Shown in pieces: positions 46,241-55,360 of a DNA stretch of 64,000 bases. The stretch lies in the NCBI RefSeq assembly GCF_000365305.1, contig NZ_CM001841.1, positions 4,266,740 to 4,330,739 of the forward strand, read 5' to 3'. The position numbers were made by a program, and so were the translations under genes. Origin of the DNA: Dickeya dianthicola NCPPB 453 (GTDB lineage Bacteria > Pseudomonadota > Gammaproteobacteria > Enterobacterales > Enterobacteriaceae). The notes under the pieces were generated by a model, which had not been told where the DNA came from, ran no database searches, and was given only the letters and a program-made list of their open reading frames with translations. Within the stretch, counting starts at the first letter, position 1. Each line of letters opens with the position of its first letter.

Positions 46241-46300
46241 ACCATCATCGGTAGAACCATTATCGATAAAAACATTATTGATAAAAACATTATCGATAAA
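46241..46300. repeat. 15 bp x 4 tandem repeat between wecD and wecE
   Basis: Four adjacent 15-mers, ACCATCATCGGTAGA, ACCATTATCGATAAA, AACATTATTGATAAA and AACATTATCGATAAA, lie in the wecD-wecE spacer. The last unit covers the wecD stop and final codon. The three units nearest wecD are nearly identical and the fourth is degenerate. In one minus-strand frame they read as a repeated LSIMF-like peptide, but no gene is indicated. Confidence 0.88.
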
Positions 46301-46994
46301 ACCAGTAGGCCGTGCTCTCCACCCGTGCGCCGCTGCGCAGGTAGAGCCGTAATGCCGCCAGATTGCTGGTCTGGGTCGCCACCATCAGCCGGCGAATACC
46401 GCGCTGCTGACACCAGACCCGCGCCACCTGCATCAGCCGCTGACCAATCCCTTGCCCGGTCATGCCCGGCCAGGCAGACAACACGCCGATACGCGCGGTG
46501 CTGGGCGATGTCTGGCGCAACGTCACGAACCCCTGCAACGGCAAGCCCTGCCCCCCCATCACCAGACAAGCGTCGTCAAAGCTGCCATGCACCGCTTTTT
46601 CCACCCAACGCGCATAGAAACGGCCACAATCGTCCGGACGATACCACGGCGCCCGAAACCGGCTCAGCACAAAACTTTTTTCCGCCGCCACACGCAACGC
46701 CGGAATATCGCCCGTCTCGGCCTCCCGCACGCCAACGGCGAACATGGCCCGGGCGACCGGCACAACCGGCATGCTGAAATCCACCTCGCCTTCCGCCAAC
46801 CGAAACCCCAACGCCGACAGCGCATCCGCCGTCGCCAAATCGCTGGCCGCCAGCTTGGCCTGGCATAACTCATAGCGATCCAGATCGGCGGTGGTTAACA
46901 GCGGCGCAGTCTCCTGAAAACTCAACCGCCCGCAAATACGCTGAAAAAAATCGCTTTCCCAGACCAGAGGTTCAATCTCAGCACAAACAGGCAT
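46290..46994 (-). CDS. wecD: dTDP-fucosamine acetyltransferase
   Basis: WecD acetylates dTDP-4-amino-4,6-dideoxygalactose with acetyl-CoA to form TDP-Fuc4NAc. The 234-residue protein has an N-terminal domain typical of WecD and a C-terminal GNAT fold. The acetyl-CoA loop is seen in WPGMTGQGIGQRLMQVA near residue 178, followed by ATQTSNLAALRLYLRSGA. The start MPVCAEIEPL at 46994 gives a slightly different N-terminus from E. coli. The gap to wecC is only 47 bp; in E. coli rffG and rffH sit between wecC and wecD. The stop codon lies in a tandem repeat. Confidence 0.92.
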   Translation of the reverse strand: MPVCAEIEPLVWESDFFQRICGRLSFQETAPLLTTADLDRYELCQAKLAASDLATADALSALGFRLAEGEVDFSMPVVPVARAMFAVGVREAETGDIPALRVAAEKSFVLSRFRAPWYRPDDCGRFYARWVEKAVHGSFDDACLVMGGQGLPLQGFVTLRQTSPSTARIGVLSAWPGMTGQGIGQRLMQVARVWCQQRGIRRLMVATQTSNLAALRLYLRSGARVESTAYWFYR

Positions 46995-47041
46995 AGGTCA
47001 CTCCGGTTAACGCAGAATCCACAGCCGTCACCACGCCGCCT

Positions 47042-48307
47042 TCACCGCCAGACGCCTTTGGTGTCCACCACCCAACGTTGCGCCACCTGCTCAGGGGCAA
47101 TCGCCCTGAACTGCCGGTGATCCACCAGCAACACCAGGATATCCGCTTCACTCAACGCCCGATCCATCTCCACCAGCGCGGCTTTTTCCTGCAAACCGGG
47201 CGGTAACTGCCGGATATGAGGCTCGACCACCCAGGTCGTCCCGGCATGCCATGCGGCAATCTGCCCGGCGATCGCCAGCGCCGGACTCTCGCGAAGATCT
47301 TCCACATCGGGCTTGAACGCCAGCCCCAGACAGGCGATGCGTAAATCGCAGGCCCGTTTATTGCCCTGCGCCAGCGCCTCCGCCACCATAATTTTCACCT
47401 GCTCCACCACCCAGCGAGGCTTGGCGTCATTCACCTCGCGGGCGGTGCGAATCAGACGCGCCTGCTGCGGGTGCTGCGCTACGATAAACCAGGGATCGAC
47501 CGCGATGCAGTGACCGCCCACGCCCGGCCCCGGTTGTAAAATATTGACGCGCGGATGGCGATTAGCCAGACGAATCAGCGCCCACACATCAATCTGCTGT
47601 TCGGCGCAAATCAACGACAGCTCATTGGCGAACGCGATATTTACGTCCCGAAAGCTGTTTTCCGTCAGCTTGCACATTTCAGCGGTGCGCGAGTCCGTCA
47701 TCGTACAGTCGCCCTCAAGAAGGAAGAGGCGATACAACTCGCTTGCCCGCGCCGAGCAACGCGGCGTCATCCCGCCAATCACCCGCTCATGGCTGAGCAG
47801 TTCTTCCATGATGCGGCCGGGCAACACCCGTTCCGGGCAATAGGCAATGCGGATATCCGACGCCTCGCCGGCCTGCTGGGGAAAGCTCAGGTCCGGCCGT
47901 ACTTGCGCCAACCAGCCCGCCATCCGCTCGGTGGTACCGACCGGCGAGGTCGACTCCAGAATGATCAGGTCCCCCGGTTTCAGCACCGGCGCCAGCGACA
48001 GGGCAGCGGCCTCCACAAACGACACATCAGGCTGATGGTCCGCTTTTAACGGGGTCGGCACCGCAATAAGAAAGGCCTGCGCCGATACCGGCTGGCTGCC
48101 GGCCTGTAAATATCCTTGCGCCACCACCGCCTGCACCGCCTGCGCCAGGCCCGGCTCCGCAATATGAGTATGGCCCCGGTTGATGCTCTCCACCACGTGC
48201 GGGTTCACATCCACACCAAAAACAGGCAGTTGCCGCGAGGCCAACAGCGTAGCGGTCGGCAGGCCGATATACCCCAGGCCCAACACACAAATGCGATTAA
48301 AACTCAT
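47042..48307 (-). CDS. wecC: UDP-N-acetyl-D-mannosamine dehydrogenase
   Basis: WecC oxidises UDP-ManNAc to UDP-ManNAcA with NAD, supplying the acidic sugar of ECA. The 421-residue protein is of the UDP-glucose/GDP-mannose dehydrogenase family. The Rossmann start is [19 protein letters not shown], followed by [12 protein letters not shown] and [18 protein letters not shown]. The catalytic cysteine is in [15 protein letters not shown] near residue 266. Its ATG overlaps the wecB stop by 4 bp (ATGA). Length and order agree with E. coli apart from the missing downstream rffGH. Confidence 0.95.
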   Translation of the reverse strand: MSFNRICVLGLGYIGLPTATLLASRQLPVFGVDVNPHVVESINRGHTHIAEPGLAQAVQAVVAQGYLQAGSQPVSAQAFLIAVPTPLKADHQPDVSFVEAAALSLAPVLKPGDLIILESTSPVGTTERMAGWLAQVRPDLSFPQQAGEASDIRIAYCPERVLPGRIMEELLSHERVIGGMTPRCSARASELYRLFLLEGDCTMTDSRTAEMCKLTENSFRDVNIAFANELSLICAEQQIDVWALIRLANRHPRVNILQPGPGVGGHCIAVDPWFIVAQHPQQARLIRTAREVNDAKPRWVVEQVKIMVAEALAQGNKRACDLRIACLGLAFKPDVEDLRESPALAIAGQIAAWHAGTTWVVEPHIRQLPPGLQEKAALVEMDRALSEADILVLLVDHRQFRAIAPEQVAQRWVVDTKGVWR

Positions 48308-49434
48308 GCGGTTACCCGGTGTTGTTTCAAAACGGAGAGAATTCGCTGGCTGGCCAACCCGTCGCCATAAGGGTTATGCGCATAGCTCATCGCCTGATAA
48401 GCGGCGGCGTCCGCCAGCAGTTGGGAGACTTCACGGATAATCGTCGCGGTGTCGGTGCCCACCAGCCGCACGGTGCCGGCGGCCAGCGCTTCCGGCCTTT
48501 CGGTCGTCTCCCGCATCACCAGCACCGGTTTTCCGAGCGAAGGCGCTTCTTCCTGAATCCCCCCCGAGTCCGTCAGGATCAGCCAGGCGCGGTTCATCAG
48601 GTAGACGAAGGGCAAATAGTCCTGCGGCGTTATCAGAAACACGTTATCAATGCCGCTGAGAATACGTTGAACCGGCTCCAGTACGTTGGGGTTGCGGTGT
48701 ACCGGATAAACCATCTGAATATCCGGATGATGACGGGCGACCGCCGCCAGCGCGTGACAAATGCGCTCCATCCCTTCGCCAAAGCTTTCCCGCCGATGGC
48801 TGGTGACCAGAATCATTTTTCGCTCCGGTTCCAGAAAGGCGTACTTTTCCTGCAACTGGTCACGCAGTACCGCATCGCGGGCGATCAGATCCCGCACCCA
48901 GAATAAGGCGTCAATCACCGAATTGCCCGTCACCCAAATACGGGACGGAGGGACCTGCTCCCGCCGCAGGTTCTGCCGCGCAGTGATCGTCGGTGCGAAA
49001 TGATAGGTCGCCAGACGGCCGGTCAGCATACGATTAGCCTCTTCCGGCCAGGGAGACGTCAGATTACCGGTGCGCAAGCCGGCCTCGACATGCGCAACCG
49101 GAATACGATGGTAGAATGCCGCCAGACTGGTCATCAGGGTGGTGGTGGTATCACCATGCACCAGCATCAGGTCAGGCTGGAAGCGGGTCAGCACCGGCCC
49201 CAGCCCCGAGAGGATACGGGCGGAAATCTCCACCAGCCCCTGATCCGGCTGCATAACATTGAGGTCGTAGTCCGGCACTATCTCAAACAGACGCAATACC
49301 TGATCAAGCATGTCGCGGTGCTGCGCCGTCACACAGACTTTGGATTCAAAGAAAGCATCCTGAGCCATCGCCCGTATCACCGGCGCCATTTTTATCGCTT
49401 CAGGGCGAGTGCCAAAAACCGTCAAGACTTTCAC
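48304..49434 (-). CDS. wecB: UDP-N-acetylglucosamine 2-epimerase
   Basis: WecB is the non-hydrolysing epimerase that interconverts UDP-GlcNAc and UDP-ManNAc for ECA synthesis. The 376 residues equal the E. coli length. [20 protein letters not shown] at the start, HGDTTTTLM and [10 protein letters not shown] near residues 95-125, [11 protein letters not shown] near 212 and [22 protein letters not shown] near 285 are all family motifs. Its first codons lie in a 17 bp tandem duplication that extends upstream of the start. The stop overlaps wecC by 4 bp. Confidence 0.96.
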   Translation of the reverse strand: MKVLTVFGTRPEAIKMAPVIRAMAQDAFFESKVCVTAQHRDMLDQVLRLFEIVPDYDLNVMQPDQGLVEISARILSGLGPVLTRFQPDLMLVHGDTTTTLMTSLAAFYHRIPVAHVEAGLRTGNLTSPWPEEANRMLTGRLATYHFAPTITARQNLRREQVPPSRIWVTGNSVIDALFWVRDLIARDAVLRDQLQEKYAFLEPERKMILVTSHRRESFGEGMERICHALAAVARHHPDIQMVYPVHRNPNVLEPVQRILSGIDNVFLITPQDYLPFVYLMNRAWLILTDSGGIQEEAPSLGKPVLVMRETTERPEALAAGTVRLVGTDTATIIREVSQLLADAAAYQAMSYAHNPYGDGLASQRILSVLKQHRVTA

Positions 49435-49460
49435 TGATGACTCACTTTCACTGATGACTC
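49427..49460. repeat. 17 bp perfect tandem duplication at the wecB start
   Basis: ACTTTCACTGATGACTC occurs twice head to tail (49427-49443, 49444-49460). The first copy covers the wecB start codon and the second carries the same CAT triplet (minus-strand ATG) 17 bp further upstream, in another frame. Confidence 0.9.
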
Positions 49461-49531
49461 TCTTTATTCCGGCTTACCGCCACGGTAAAAAAATTAATTT
49501 ATATCAATACAGTACACGTCATCATCACTGT

Positions 49532-50566
49532 TTAGCGGGAACGCCGCGCCAGCGCCAGCCCCGCGCCGAACAACAGCCCGATGCTGCCCCACATCAGCAG
49601 CAGAAAACCGCGGCGCGGGCTGTCGCGCTGCACCGGCTCTTCCGGCGTATGCAGATAGCGGTAAGTCTGAAACCGGTCCGCCAGCGCTGGCCCGTTTTCA
49701 AGCATCGTCAGCGCCGCCCGCCGCGGCTCGTAATCGGCGTCGAACGTCGGCCCGCCGGCCTTCAGCATGTCCAGACGCGCTTGCAATTGTGCGCTGCCCT
49801 GTAAAAACCATTCCGAATCGGGCAGCGGCAGCGACGCCTCGTTCTTTGGCTGTACGATCCCTTGCTGGCGCGCAATAACCAGCGCCTGCGTCAAACGCTG
49901 TAGCGTCCGGTCATAGGCGGCTCGCGCCGCCGTATCCTCGCGTTGCAGCCAAGCGCGTTCAAATCGGATGCGCGCCGCCCAGCTTCCGGCCAGACTCTGA
50001 TTCAGGTGACTGACGGCCCGCTGGTTGGCGAACTGCACATATTGCCGCAACAGGTTGCTGGCGTCTCGCGCGTTATCAGCGCCCAATTTGAGGGTATCGT
50101 TGGTTTTTTTGGCGTCATCGCGCGGCATAAACTGAATATCGTTGATCAGCGCATCCAGCAGAACGGCATCCGCCTTGTCGTCACCTTTCTGACGCGCGCG
50201 GTAATAAGGGGACTGCTGCCAGAATTCACGCCGGGTATCGTAGGCGGCGGCCTGCATCGTGAATTCGACATAGGCGTCCGCCATGATGACGTTGCCGTCC
50301 GGTACCGCCGCCGCCGGCGCATCCAGCGAACGCAGCCACTGCTGCTGGTCGAAGAACGTCGATAGCATGGCGGCCGTTGGTTTATCGGTCACCGCGGTGG
50401 CGCGCCATACCGGCTGCGCCAGCCAGGAATAAATTAGCGCCAGCAGCGCAAACAGCGCCGCCGAGCCGGCAATCCAGATCTTGCCCTGCCACAGCGCCCG
50501 GCAGAGCTGGCGAATATCCAGTTCATTATCCGGCGACGTCGGCTGAGGGGAGATTTCCCGTTTCAT
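49532..50566 (-). CDS. wzzE: ECA chain-length regulator WzzE
   Basis: WzzE is a polysaccharide co-polymerase that sets the length of ECA chains made by WzyE. The 344-residue protein (E. coli 348) has a membrane helix near residues 33-52, a long periplasmic helical domain and a second helix near the C-terminus (LLLMWGSIGLLFGAGLAL), followed by a short basic tail, the classic Wzz layout. The Pro-rich segment before the second helix (TPEEPVQRDSPRRG) is typical. GGGAG lies four bases before the ATG. A tandem repeat array separates it from wecA. Confidence 0.92.
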   Translation of the reverse strand: MKREISPQPTSPDNELDIRQLCRALWQGKIWIAGSAALFALLALIYSWLAQPVWRATAVTDKPTAAMLSTFFDQQQWLRSLDAPAAAVPDGNVIMADAYVEFTMQAAAYDTRREFWQQSPYYRARQKGDDKADAVLLDALINDIQFMPRDDAKKTNDTLKLGADNARDASNLLRQYVQFANQRAVSHLNQSLAGSWAARIRFERAWLQREDTAARAAYDRTLQRLTQALVIARQQGIVQPKNEASLPLPDSEWFLQGSAQLQARLDMLKAGGPTFDADYEPRRAALTMLENGPALADRFQTYRYLHTPEEPVQRDSPRRGFLLLMWGSIGLLFGAGLALARRSR

Positions 50567-50593
50567 TGCGCTCCCTGATGTGGTTTATTCACG

Positions 50594-50656
50594 ATTCGGT
50601 TTACTCACACTTCAATTCGTTTTATTCACACTTCAATTCGTTTCACTCACAATAAC
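50594..50656. repeat. 21 bp x 3 tandem repeat between wecA and wzzE
   Basis: Units ATTCGGTTTACTCACACTTCA (50594-50614), ATTCGTTTTATTCACACTTCA (50615-50635) and ATTCGTTTCACTCACAATAAC (50636-50656) follow each other. The third unit covers the wecA stop codon. A further weaker unit (GGTTTATTCACG) precedes the first. Confidence 0.85.
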
Positions 50657-51719
50657 GATGGCCTCGCCAATAACGCTGAATACGCCGGACAACGCGCGCC
50701 ACCCGCCACGCCCGTTTGATGCAGTAGCCGTAACCGCCGAACACCAGCAAAAACAGCGCCAGCATCACGTACTCGGGCACCGCCAGCAATTCGCCGGCTA
50801 CCCCCACCGCCGCCAGCAGCGCGGCGGCCAGTGTAATCAGCAGACAAGCCTGACGAGAAGTCAACCCCGCCCGCATGAGCAGATGATGGATATGCTGGCG
50901 ATCCGGCGAGAACAGGCCAGTGCCTTTATGCAGCCGACGATAGACGATCGCCACCATATCCATCAGCGGAATAGCGATAACCCACAGCGCCGCCACCGGC
51001 CTGATGGCACTATCCGAGCCCTGAGAGCTCTGCAACAGCAGCCAGATCGCAGTAAAACCGATCATGGTGCTGCCCGCATCCCCCATGAAGACTTTATAAC
51101 GTCGTCCCATAAGCTCAAGGTTCAGCAGAATGTACGGCAAGATGGCGGCGATCATGGCAAAACTCCACAACGCCAGCGCCAGACTACCGTGGTGATACAG
51201 CAGGATGCCCAATCCGGCGAACAACACGCAGGACAACCCGCCCAGCAACCCATCAATGCCGTCCACCATGTTAAAGGCGTTAATGGCCGTCCACACCACA
51301 AACAGCGTCATGAGATAACGCATCGGCCCCAGTCCGATATCCCAGAGCGGCCCCAGAATATACCCCAAACGCTGTAACACGAGGCCGGCCAACGCCATCA
51401 TCAGGATAGCCACGGCCGCCTGTACCGCCGCCCGCACGCCAATGCTGATATCAAAGCGATCATCCAGCGCGCCAATCAGTACCAGCACACCCGAACACAT
51501 CAGGTACATCGGGAAATGGGGAATCGGTTCGGAAATGAGGACTAGCAGCAGGCAGACGCCAATGTAAACAGAGATACCGCCAACCAGCGGTACCGCGCCA
51601 TGATGACGTTTGCGATAGTTTGGCCGGTCAACCAGACCGGTTTTTCTCGCCACGTTGCGCGCCAGCAACAGAGAGAAGAAAGAGCACAAAAATACGGCGA
51701 CTAATTGAGCACTCATCAT
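50643..51719 (-). CDS. wecA: Undecaprenyl-phosphate GlcNAc-1-phosphate transferase
   Basis: WecA transfers GlcNAc-1-phosphate to undecaprenyl phosphate, starting ECA and many O-antigen chains. The 358-residue membrane protein has about eleven segments. The cytoplasmic catalytic motifs are VLIGALDDRFDI with the DD pair near residue 90, NAFNMVDGIDGL near 152, KVFMGDAGSTMIGF near 213 and the HIHH motif in RQHIHHLLM near 280. Two adjacent ATG codons (51719, 51716) are possible starts. It is the first gene of the ECA cluster, 220 bp downstream of rho. Confidence 0.95.
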   Translation of the reverse strand: MMSAQLVAVFLCSFFSLLLARNVARKTGLVDRPNYRKRHHGAVPLVGGISVYIGVCLLLVLISEPIPHFPMYLMCSGVLVLIGALDDRFDISIGVRAAVQAAVAILMMALAGLVLQRLGYILGPLWDIGLGPMRYLMTLFVVWTAINAFNMVDGIDGLLGGLSCVLFAGLGILLYHHGSLALALWSFAMIAAILPYILLNLELMGRRYKVFMGDAGSTMIGFTAIWLLLQSSQGSDSAIRPVAALWVIAIPLMDMVAIVYRRLHKGTGLFSPDRQHIHHLLMRAGLTSRQACLLITLAAALLAAVGVAGELLAVPEYVMLALFLLVFGGYGYCIKRAWRVARVVRRIQRYWRGHRYCE

Positions 51720-51893
51720 GATTCATTCACGCTTATCAGTGCCTGAGAATACTACCGGGAATCACGCCAGCCGGTGTTAATTTACCAAATTTTTCAGAAA
51801 GTTCCTGCGTGTTCAGGTAACAAAACATGATGTTGTCCGGCTCCCGGCTTCGCGAAGGTCGAAAGCACAGGATACAACGCACAAAACAGAAAC

Positions 51894-51918
51894 AAAAAAC
51901 GCCACGATGTCGTGGCGT
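51894..51918 (-). terminator. rho terminator
   Basis: A perfect inverted repeat ACGCCACGA/TCGTGGCGT is followed on the minus strand by a T run (51894-51899). It lies about 20 bases beyond the rho stop, so the wec cluster probably has its own promoter in 51720-51890. Confidence 0.85.
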
Positions 51919-51939
51919 TTTCTTTAGCCGCTCAACCAG

Positions 51940-53199
51940 TTACGATCGTTTCATCATATCGAAGAATTCGTCGTTGGTTTTGGTCATCGCCAGCTTGTTG
52001 ATCAGGAACTCCATCGCATCGATCTCGCCCATCGGGTGGATGATCTTGCGCAGGATCCACATTTTCTGCAGTTCCTCGGAGGTGGTCAACAGCTCTTCCT
52101 TACGGGTACCGGAGCGATTGTAGTCGATGGCCGGGAACACGCGCTTCTCGGCAATCTTACGAGACAGGTGCAGTTCCATGTTACCAGTGCCCTTGAACTC
52201 TTCGTAAATCACTTCGTCCATCTTCGAACCGGTATCGATCAAGGCTGTGGCGATGATTGTCAGGCTACCGCCCTCTTCAACGTTACGAGCCGCGCCGAAG
52301 AAGCGTTTCGGACGGTGCAGGGCGTTGGCGTCGACACCACCGGTCAGTACCTTGCCGGAGGCCGGCACCACGGTGTTGTAAGCACGCGCCAGACGGGTGA
52401 TGGAGTCCAGCAGGATAATCACGTCTTTCTTGTGCTCAACCAAGCGCTTGGCTTTCTCGATCACCATTTCGGCGACCTGAACGTGGCGGGAGGCCGGTTC
52501 ATCGAAGGTCGACGCAACCACTTCCCCTTTCACCAGACGCTGCATTTCCGTCACTTCTTCCGGACGTTCGTCAATCAGCAGCACCATCAGCACGCAGTCA
52601 GGGTGGTTGTAAGCGATGCTCTGGGCGATATTCTGCAGCAGCATGGTTTTACCGGCTTTCGGCGGCGCCACTATCAAGCCACGCTGACCACGGCCTATCG
52701 GCGAGGCCAGATCCAGTACGCGAGCCGTCAGGTCTTCGGTGGAACCGTTGCCGCGTTCCATACGCAGACGCGAATTGGCGTGTAGCGGCGTCAGGTTTTC
52801 AAACAGGATTTTGCTGCGGGCATTTTCCGGTTTGTCGTAGTTGACCTCGTTGACCTTCAGCAGCGCGAAATAGCGTTCACCTTCTTTCGGCGGACGAATC
52901 TTACCGGAAATGGTGTCGCCAGTGCGGAGGTTAAAGCGTCTGATTTGGCTGGGAGAAACGTAGATGTCATCAGGGCCGGCGAGGTAGGAACTGTCTGCGG
53001 AGCGGAGGAAACCGAAACCATCCTGCAATATTTCCAGCACACCATCGCCAAAGATGTCTTCACCACTTTTCGCGTGCTGCTTGAGGATAGCGAAAATAAT
53101 ATCCTGTTTACGCATGCGAGCCAGATTCTCTAGCCCCATATTTTCGCCAAGAGTAATTAACTCAGACACCGGCGTATTTTTTAATTCGGTAAGATTCAT
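51940..53199 (-). CDS. rho: Transcription termination factor Rho
   Basis: Rho is the hexameric RNA-dependent ATPase that ends transcription at Rho-dependent sites. The 419 residues equal the E. coli length. The N-terminal RNA-binding domain ([17 protein letters not shown], then the cold-shock-like [21 protein letters not shown] near residues 62-82) is followed by the ATPase with P-loop [10 protein letters not shown] near 177-186, Walker [16 protein letters not shown] near 260 and the R-loop region near 350. It is almost identical to E. coli Rho. The 5' leader of about 420 bp is conserved near the gene and probably serves autoregulation. Confidence 0.98.
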   Translation of the reverse strand: MNLTELKNTPVSELITLGENMGLENLARMRKQDIIFAILKQHAKSGEDIFGDGVLEILQDGFGFLRSADSSYLAGPDDIYVSPSQIRRFNLRTGDTISGKIRPPKEGERYFALLKVNEVNYDKPENARSKILFENLTPLHANSRLRMERGNGSTEDLTARVLDLASPIGRGQRGLIVAPPKAGKTMLLQNIAQSIAYNHPDCVLMVLLIDERPEEVTEMQRLVKGEVVASTFDEPASRHVQVAEMVIEKAKRLVEHKKDVIILLDSITRLARAYNTVVPASGKVLTGGVDANALHRPKRFFGAARNVEEGGSLTIIATALIDTGSKMDEVIYEEFKGTGNMELHLSRKIAEKRVFPAIDYNRSGTRKEELLTTSEELQKMWILRKIIHPMGEIDAMEFLINKLAMTKTNDEFFDMMKRS

Positions 53200-53620
53200 A
53201 ATGGTGGGTTCTTAAACTCGGGGTAAATCTCGAACTATTAACGTGAATGGTATGGCAGGAACATCCATGCCGCTTAACAGCCTTCAATCACCAGACATCC
53301 GTGTTGCTCAGGCTGAATCGCGCTGACTCTACGCATACACACGGCAAGAGATCGAAGACACTGTAAAACTAAATTAATGTAAAACTATCAGATTGCCGGT
53401 CCGGAGACTTACTAACGTGCTGTAAATTAATAATTTCCGACCCTGACACGGGATAAAGCTTTAGATTCTAACTTCAGGCTCAAGCCTAAGGGCTCAAACT
53501 AATAAGATAAGTACGATATGCAGTATTAACGAATCTAGCACGCTTCCCGGTGGGCGTCCAGCGGTCGGAATGAGAAAATCTCATCGCCCGCTGTCGCCCA
53601 GGAACAGCGTGTGTGGCAGA
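53200..53620 (-). promoter_or_regulatory. rho leader region
   Basis: These 421 bp carry the rho promoter and leader. The block next to rho (minus strand GGCATGGATG-TCCTGCCATACCATTCAC, then TAGTTCGAGATTTACCCC and GAGTTTAAGAAC before the ATG) is nearly the same as in E. coli, which fits conserved Rho autoregulation. The part nearer trxA is AT-rich and has diverged. Confidence 0.7.
53274..53336 (-). CDS. Possible rho leader peptide (rhoL-like)
   Basis: A 20-codon minus-strand frame starts MRRVSAIQPE and ends IEGC just before the conserved leader block of rho. E. coli has a 33-codon leader frame, rhoL, at this place that also begins MR. The similarity is otherwise weak and there is no clear ribosome site, so this is a positional guess. 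It could be non-coding leader RNA. Confidence 0.3.
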   Translation of the reverse strand: MRRVSAIQPEQHGCLVIEGC

Positions 53621-53947
53621 TTACAGATTGGCGTTCAGGAACTCTTTCAGTTGCCCTTTGGACAACGCACCGACTTTGGTCGCAGCCACTTCGCCGTTTT
53701 TAAACAGCAGCAGCGTCGGGATACCACGAATACCGTATTTTGGTGCGGTAGCCGGGTTGTCATCAATGTTAAGCTTGGCGACCGTCAGTTTACCGTCGAA
53801 CTCATCGGCGATCTCATCCAGAATCGGAGCAATCATTTTACAGGGACCACACCAGTCAGCCCAGAAATCAACCAGTGTCACATGTTCGGACTGCAATACG
53901 TCCGTCTCGAAACTGTCGTCTGTCAGATGAATAATTTTATCGCTCAT
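53621..53947 (-). CDS. trxA: Thioredoxin 1
   Basis: Thioredoxin is the cytoplasmic dithiol reductant for ribonucleotide reductase, PAPS reductase and methionine sulfoxide reductases. The 108-residue product is one residue shorter than the E. coli precursor (109). The active site WCGPCK lies near residues 32-37 and the cis-proline loop RGIPTLL near 74-80. The fold-defining DFWADW and LFKNGE are present. It is divergent from rhlB and upstream of the rho leader, in the E. coli order rhlB-trxA-rho. Confidence 0.98.
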   Translation of the reverse strand: MSDKIIHLTDDSFETDVLQSEHVTLVDFWADWCGPCKMIAPILDEIADEFDGKLTVAKLNIDDNPATAPKYGIRGIPTLLLFKNGEVAATKVGALSKGQLKEFLNANL

Positions 53948-54066
53948 GTTTTACTCCGCAGGATTATCTCTACCCAGTTGGTGTAGCATTAACCAACTAT
54001 GAGGTTGACTTTATTTCACTGGATACGCTTTCGTAAAGCAATAGTTAACTGATATTCTACCTCGCT

Positions 54067-55353
54067 ATGAGCAAAACACACTTAACCGAACAGAAGTTTT
54101 CCGACTTCGCACTGCATCCGCAGGTTATTGAAGCTCTTGAAAGTAAAGGCTTTCATAACTGCACGCCCATTCAGGCGCTGGCGTTACCGCTGACGTTGTC
54201 AGGGCGTGACGTAGCGGGCCAGGCGCAAACAGGAACAGGCAAGACGCTGGCTTTTCTGGCGTCTACATTTCATTATTTGCTGACTCACCCCACTCCTGCC
54301 GAACGTCAGATCAATCAACCCCGTGCCCTGATCATGGCGCCGACCCGTGAACTGGCGGTGCAGATCCATACCGATGCCGAAGCGCTGGCGAAGGCGACCG
54401 GTCTGCGGCTAGGGCTGGCTTACGGTGGCGACGGCTACGACAAACAGCTGAAAGTGCTGGAAGATGGCGTCGATATTCTGATCGGCACCACCGGTCGCTT
54501 AATCGATTACACCAAACAGAACCACGTTCATATGGGCGCCATTCAGGTGGTGGTGCTGGATGAGGCCGATCGCATGTACGATCTCGGCTTTATCAAAGAC
54601 ATCCGCTGGCTGTTCCGCCGTATGCCGCCGGTCAATCAGCGCCTGAACATGCTGTTCTCCGCCACCTTATCCTACCGCGTGCGTGAACTGGCGTTCGAAC
54701 AGATGAACAATGCCGAGTACGTCGAAGTGGAACCGGAGCAGAAAACCGGCCATCGCATCAAGGAAGAGCTGTTCTACCCTTCCAATGAAGAGAAGATGCG
54801 CCTGTTGCAAACGATTATCGAAGAAGAGTGGCCAGACCGCTGCATCATCTTCGCCAACACCAAGCACCGCTGTGAAGATATCTGGGGTCACCTGGCCGCA
54901 GACGGTCATCGCGTCGGGCTGCTGACCGGCGACGTGGCGCAGAAAAAACGGCTGCGCATTCTGGAAGATTTCACTCAGGGCAACCTGGATATTCTGGTGG
55001 CGACCGATGTAGCGGCGCGAGGTCTGCATATTCCGGCCGTGACCCACGTATTCAACTACGACCTGCCCGACGATTGCGAAGATTACGTCCACCGTATCGG
55101 CCGTACCGGTCGTGCTGGCGCCAGCGGCTACTCCATCAGCCTGGCCTGCGAAGAGTATGCGCTGAATCTGCCGGCCATTGAAGATTATACCGGCCATCGT
55201 ATTCCGGTGAGCAAATACAACAGCGAAGCTCTGCTGACCGGCCTGCCGGAGCCGAGGCGCCTGAGTCGTCCGCGCTCCGCCGGCGGCCCGCGTCGTCCAG
55301 GCGCGCCTCGCCGCAGCGGCGCCCCCCGTAACAACCGTAAACGACCGGGTTGA
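54067..55353 (+). CDS. rhlB: DEAD-box RNA helicase RhlB
   Basis: RhlB is the ATP-dependent RNA helicase of the RNase E degradosome. The 428-residue protein carries the Q motif ([13 protein letters not shown]), motif I AQTGTGKT near residues 53-60, Ia [44 protein letters not shown] and [12 protein letters not shown]. The Arg/Pro/Gly-rich C-terminal tail (about residues 395-428) fits the RNase E and RNA contact region. It is divergent from trxA across 119 bp. The ribosome site is weak (CTACCTCGCT before the ATG). gppA follows 7 bp after the stop. Confidence 0.97.
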   Translation: MSKTHLTEQKFSDFALHPQVIEALESKGFHNCTPIQALALPLTLSGRDVAGQAQTGTGKTLAFLASTFHYLLTHPTPAERQINQPRALIMAPTRELAVQIHTDAEALAKATGLRLGLAYGGDGYDKQLKVLEDGVDILIGTTGRLIDYTKQNHVHMGAIQVVVLDEADRMYDLGFIKDIRWLFRRMPPVNQRLNMLFSATLSYRVRELAFEQMNNAEYVEVEPEQKTGHRIKEELFYPSNEEKMRLLQTIIEEEWPDRCIIFANTKHRCEDIWGHLAADGHRVGLLTGDVAQKKRLRILEDFTQGNLDILVATDVAARGLHIPAVTHVFNYDLPDDCEDYVHRIGRTGRAGASGYSISLACEEYALNLPAIEDYTGHRIPVSKYNSEALLTGLPEPRRLSRPRSAGGPRRPGAPRRSGAPRNNRKRPG

Positions 55354-55360
55354 ATTGCTG

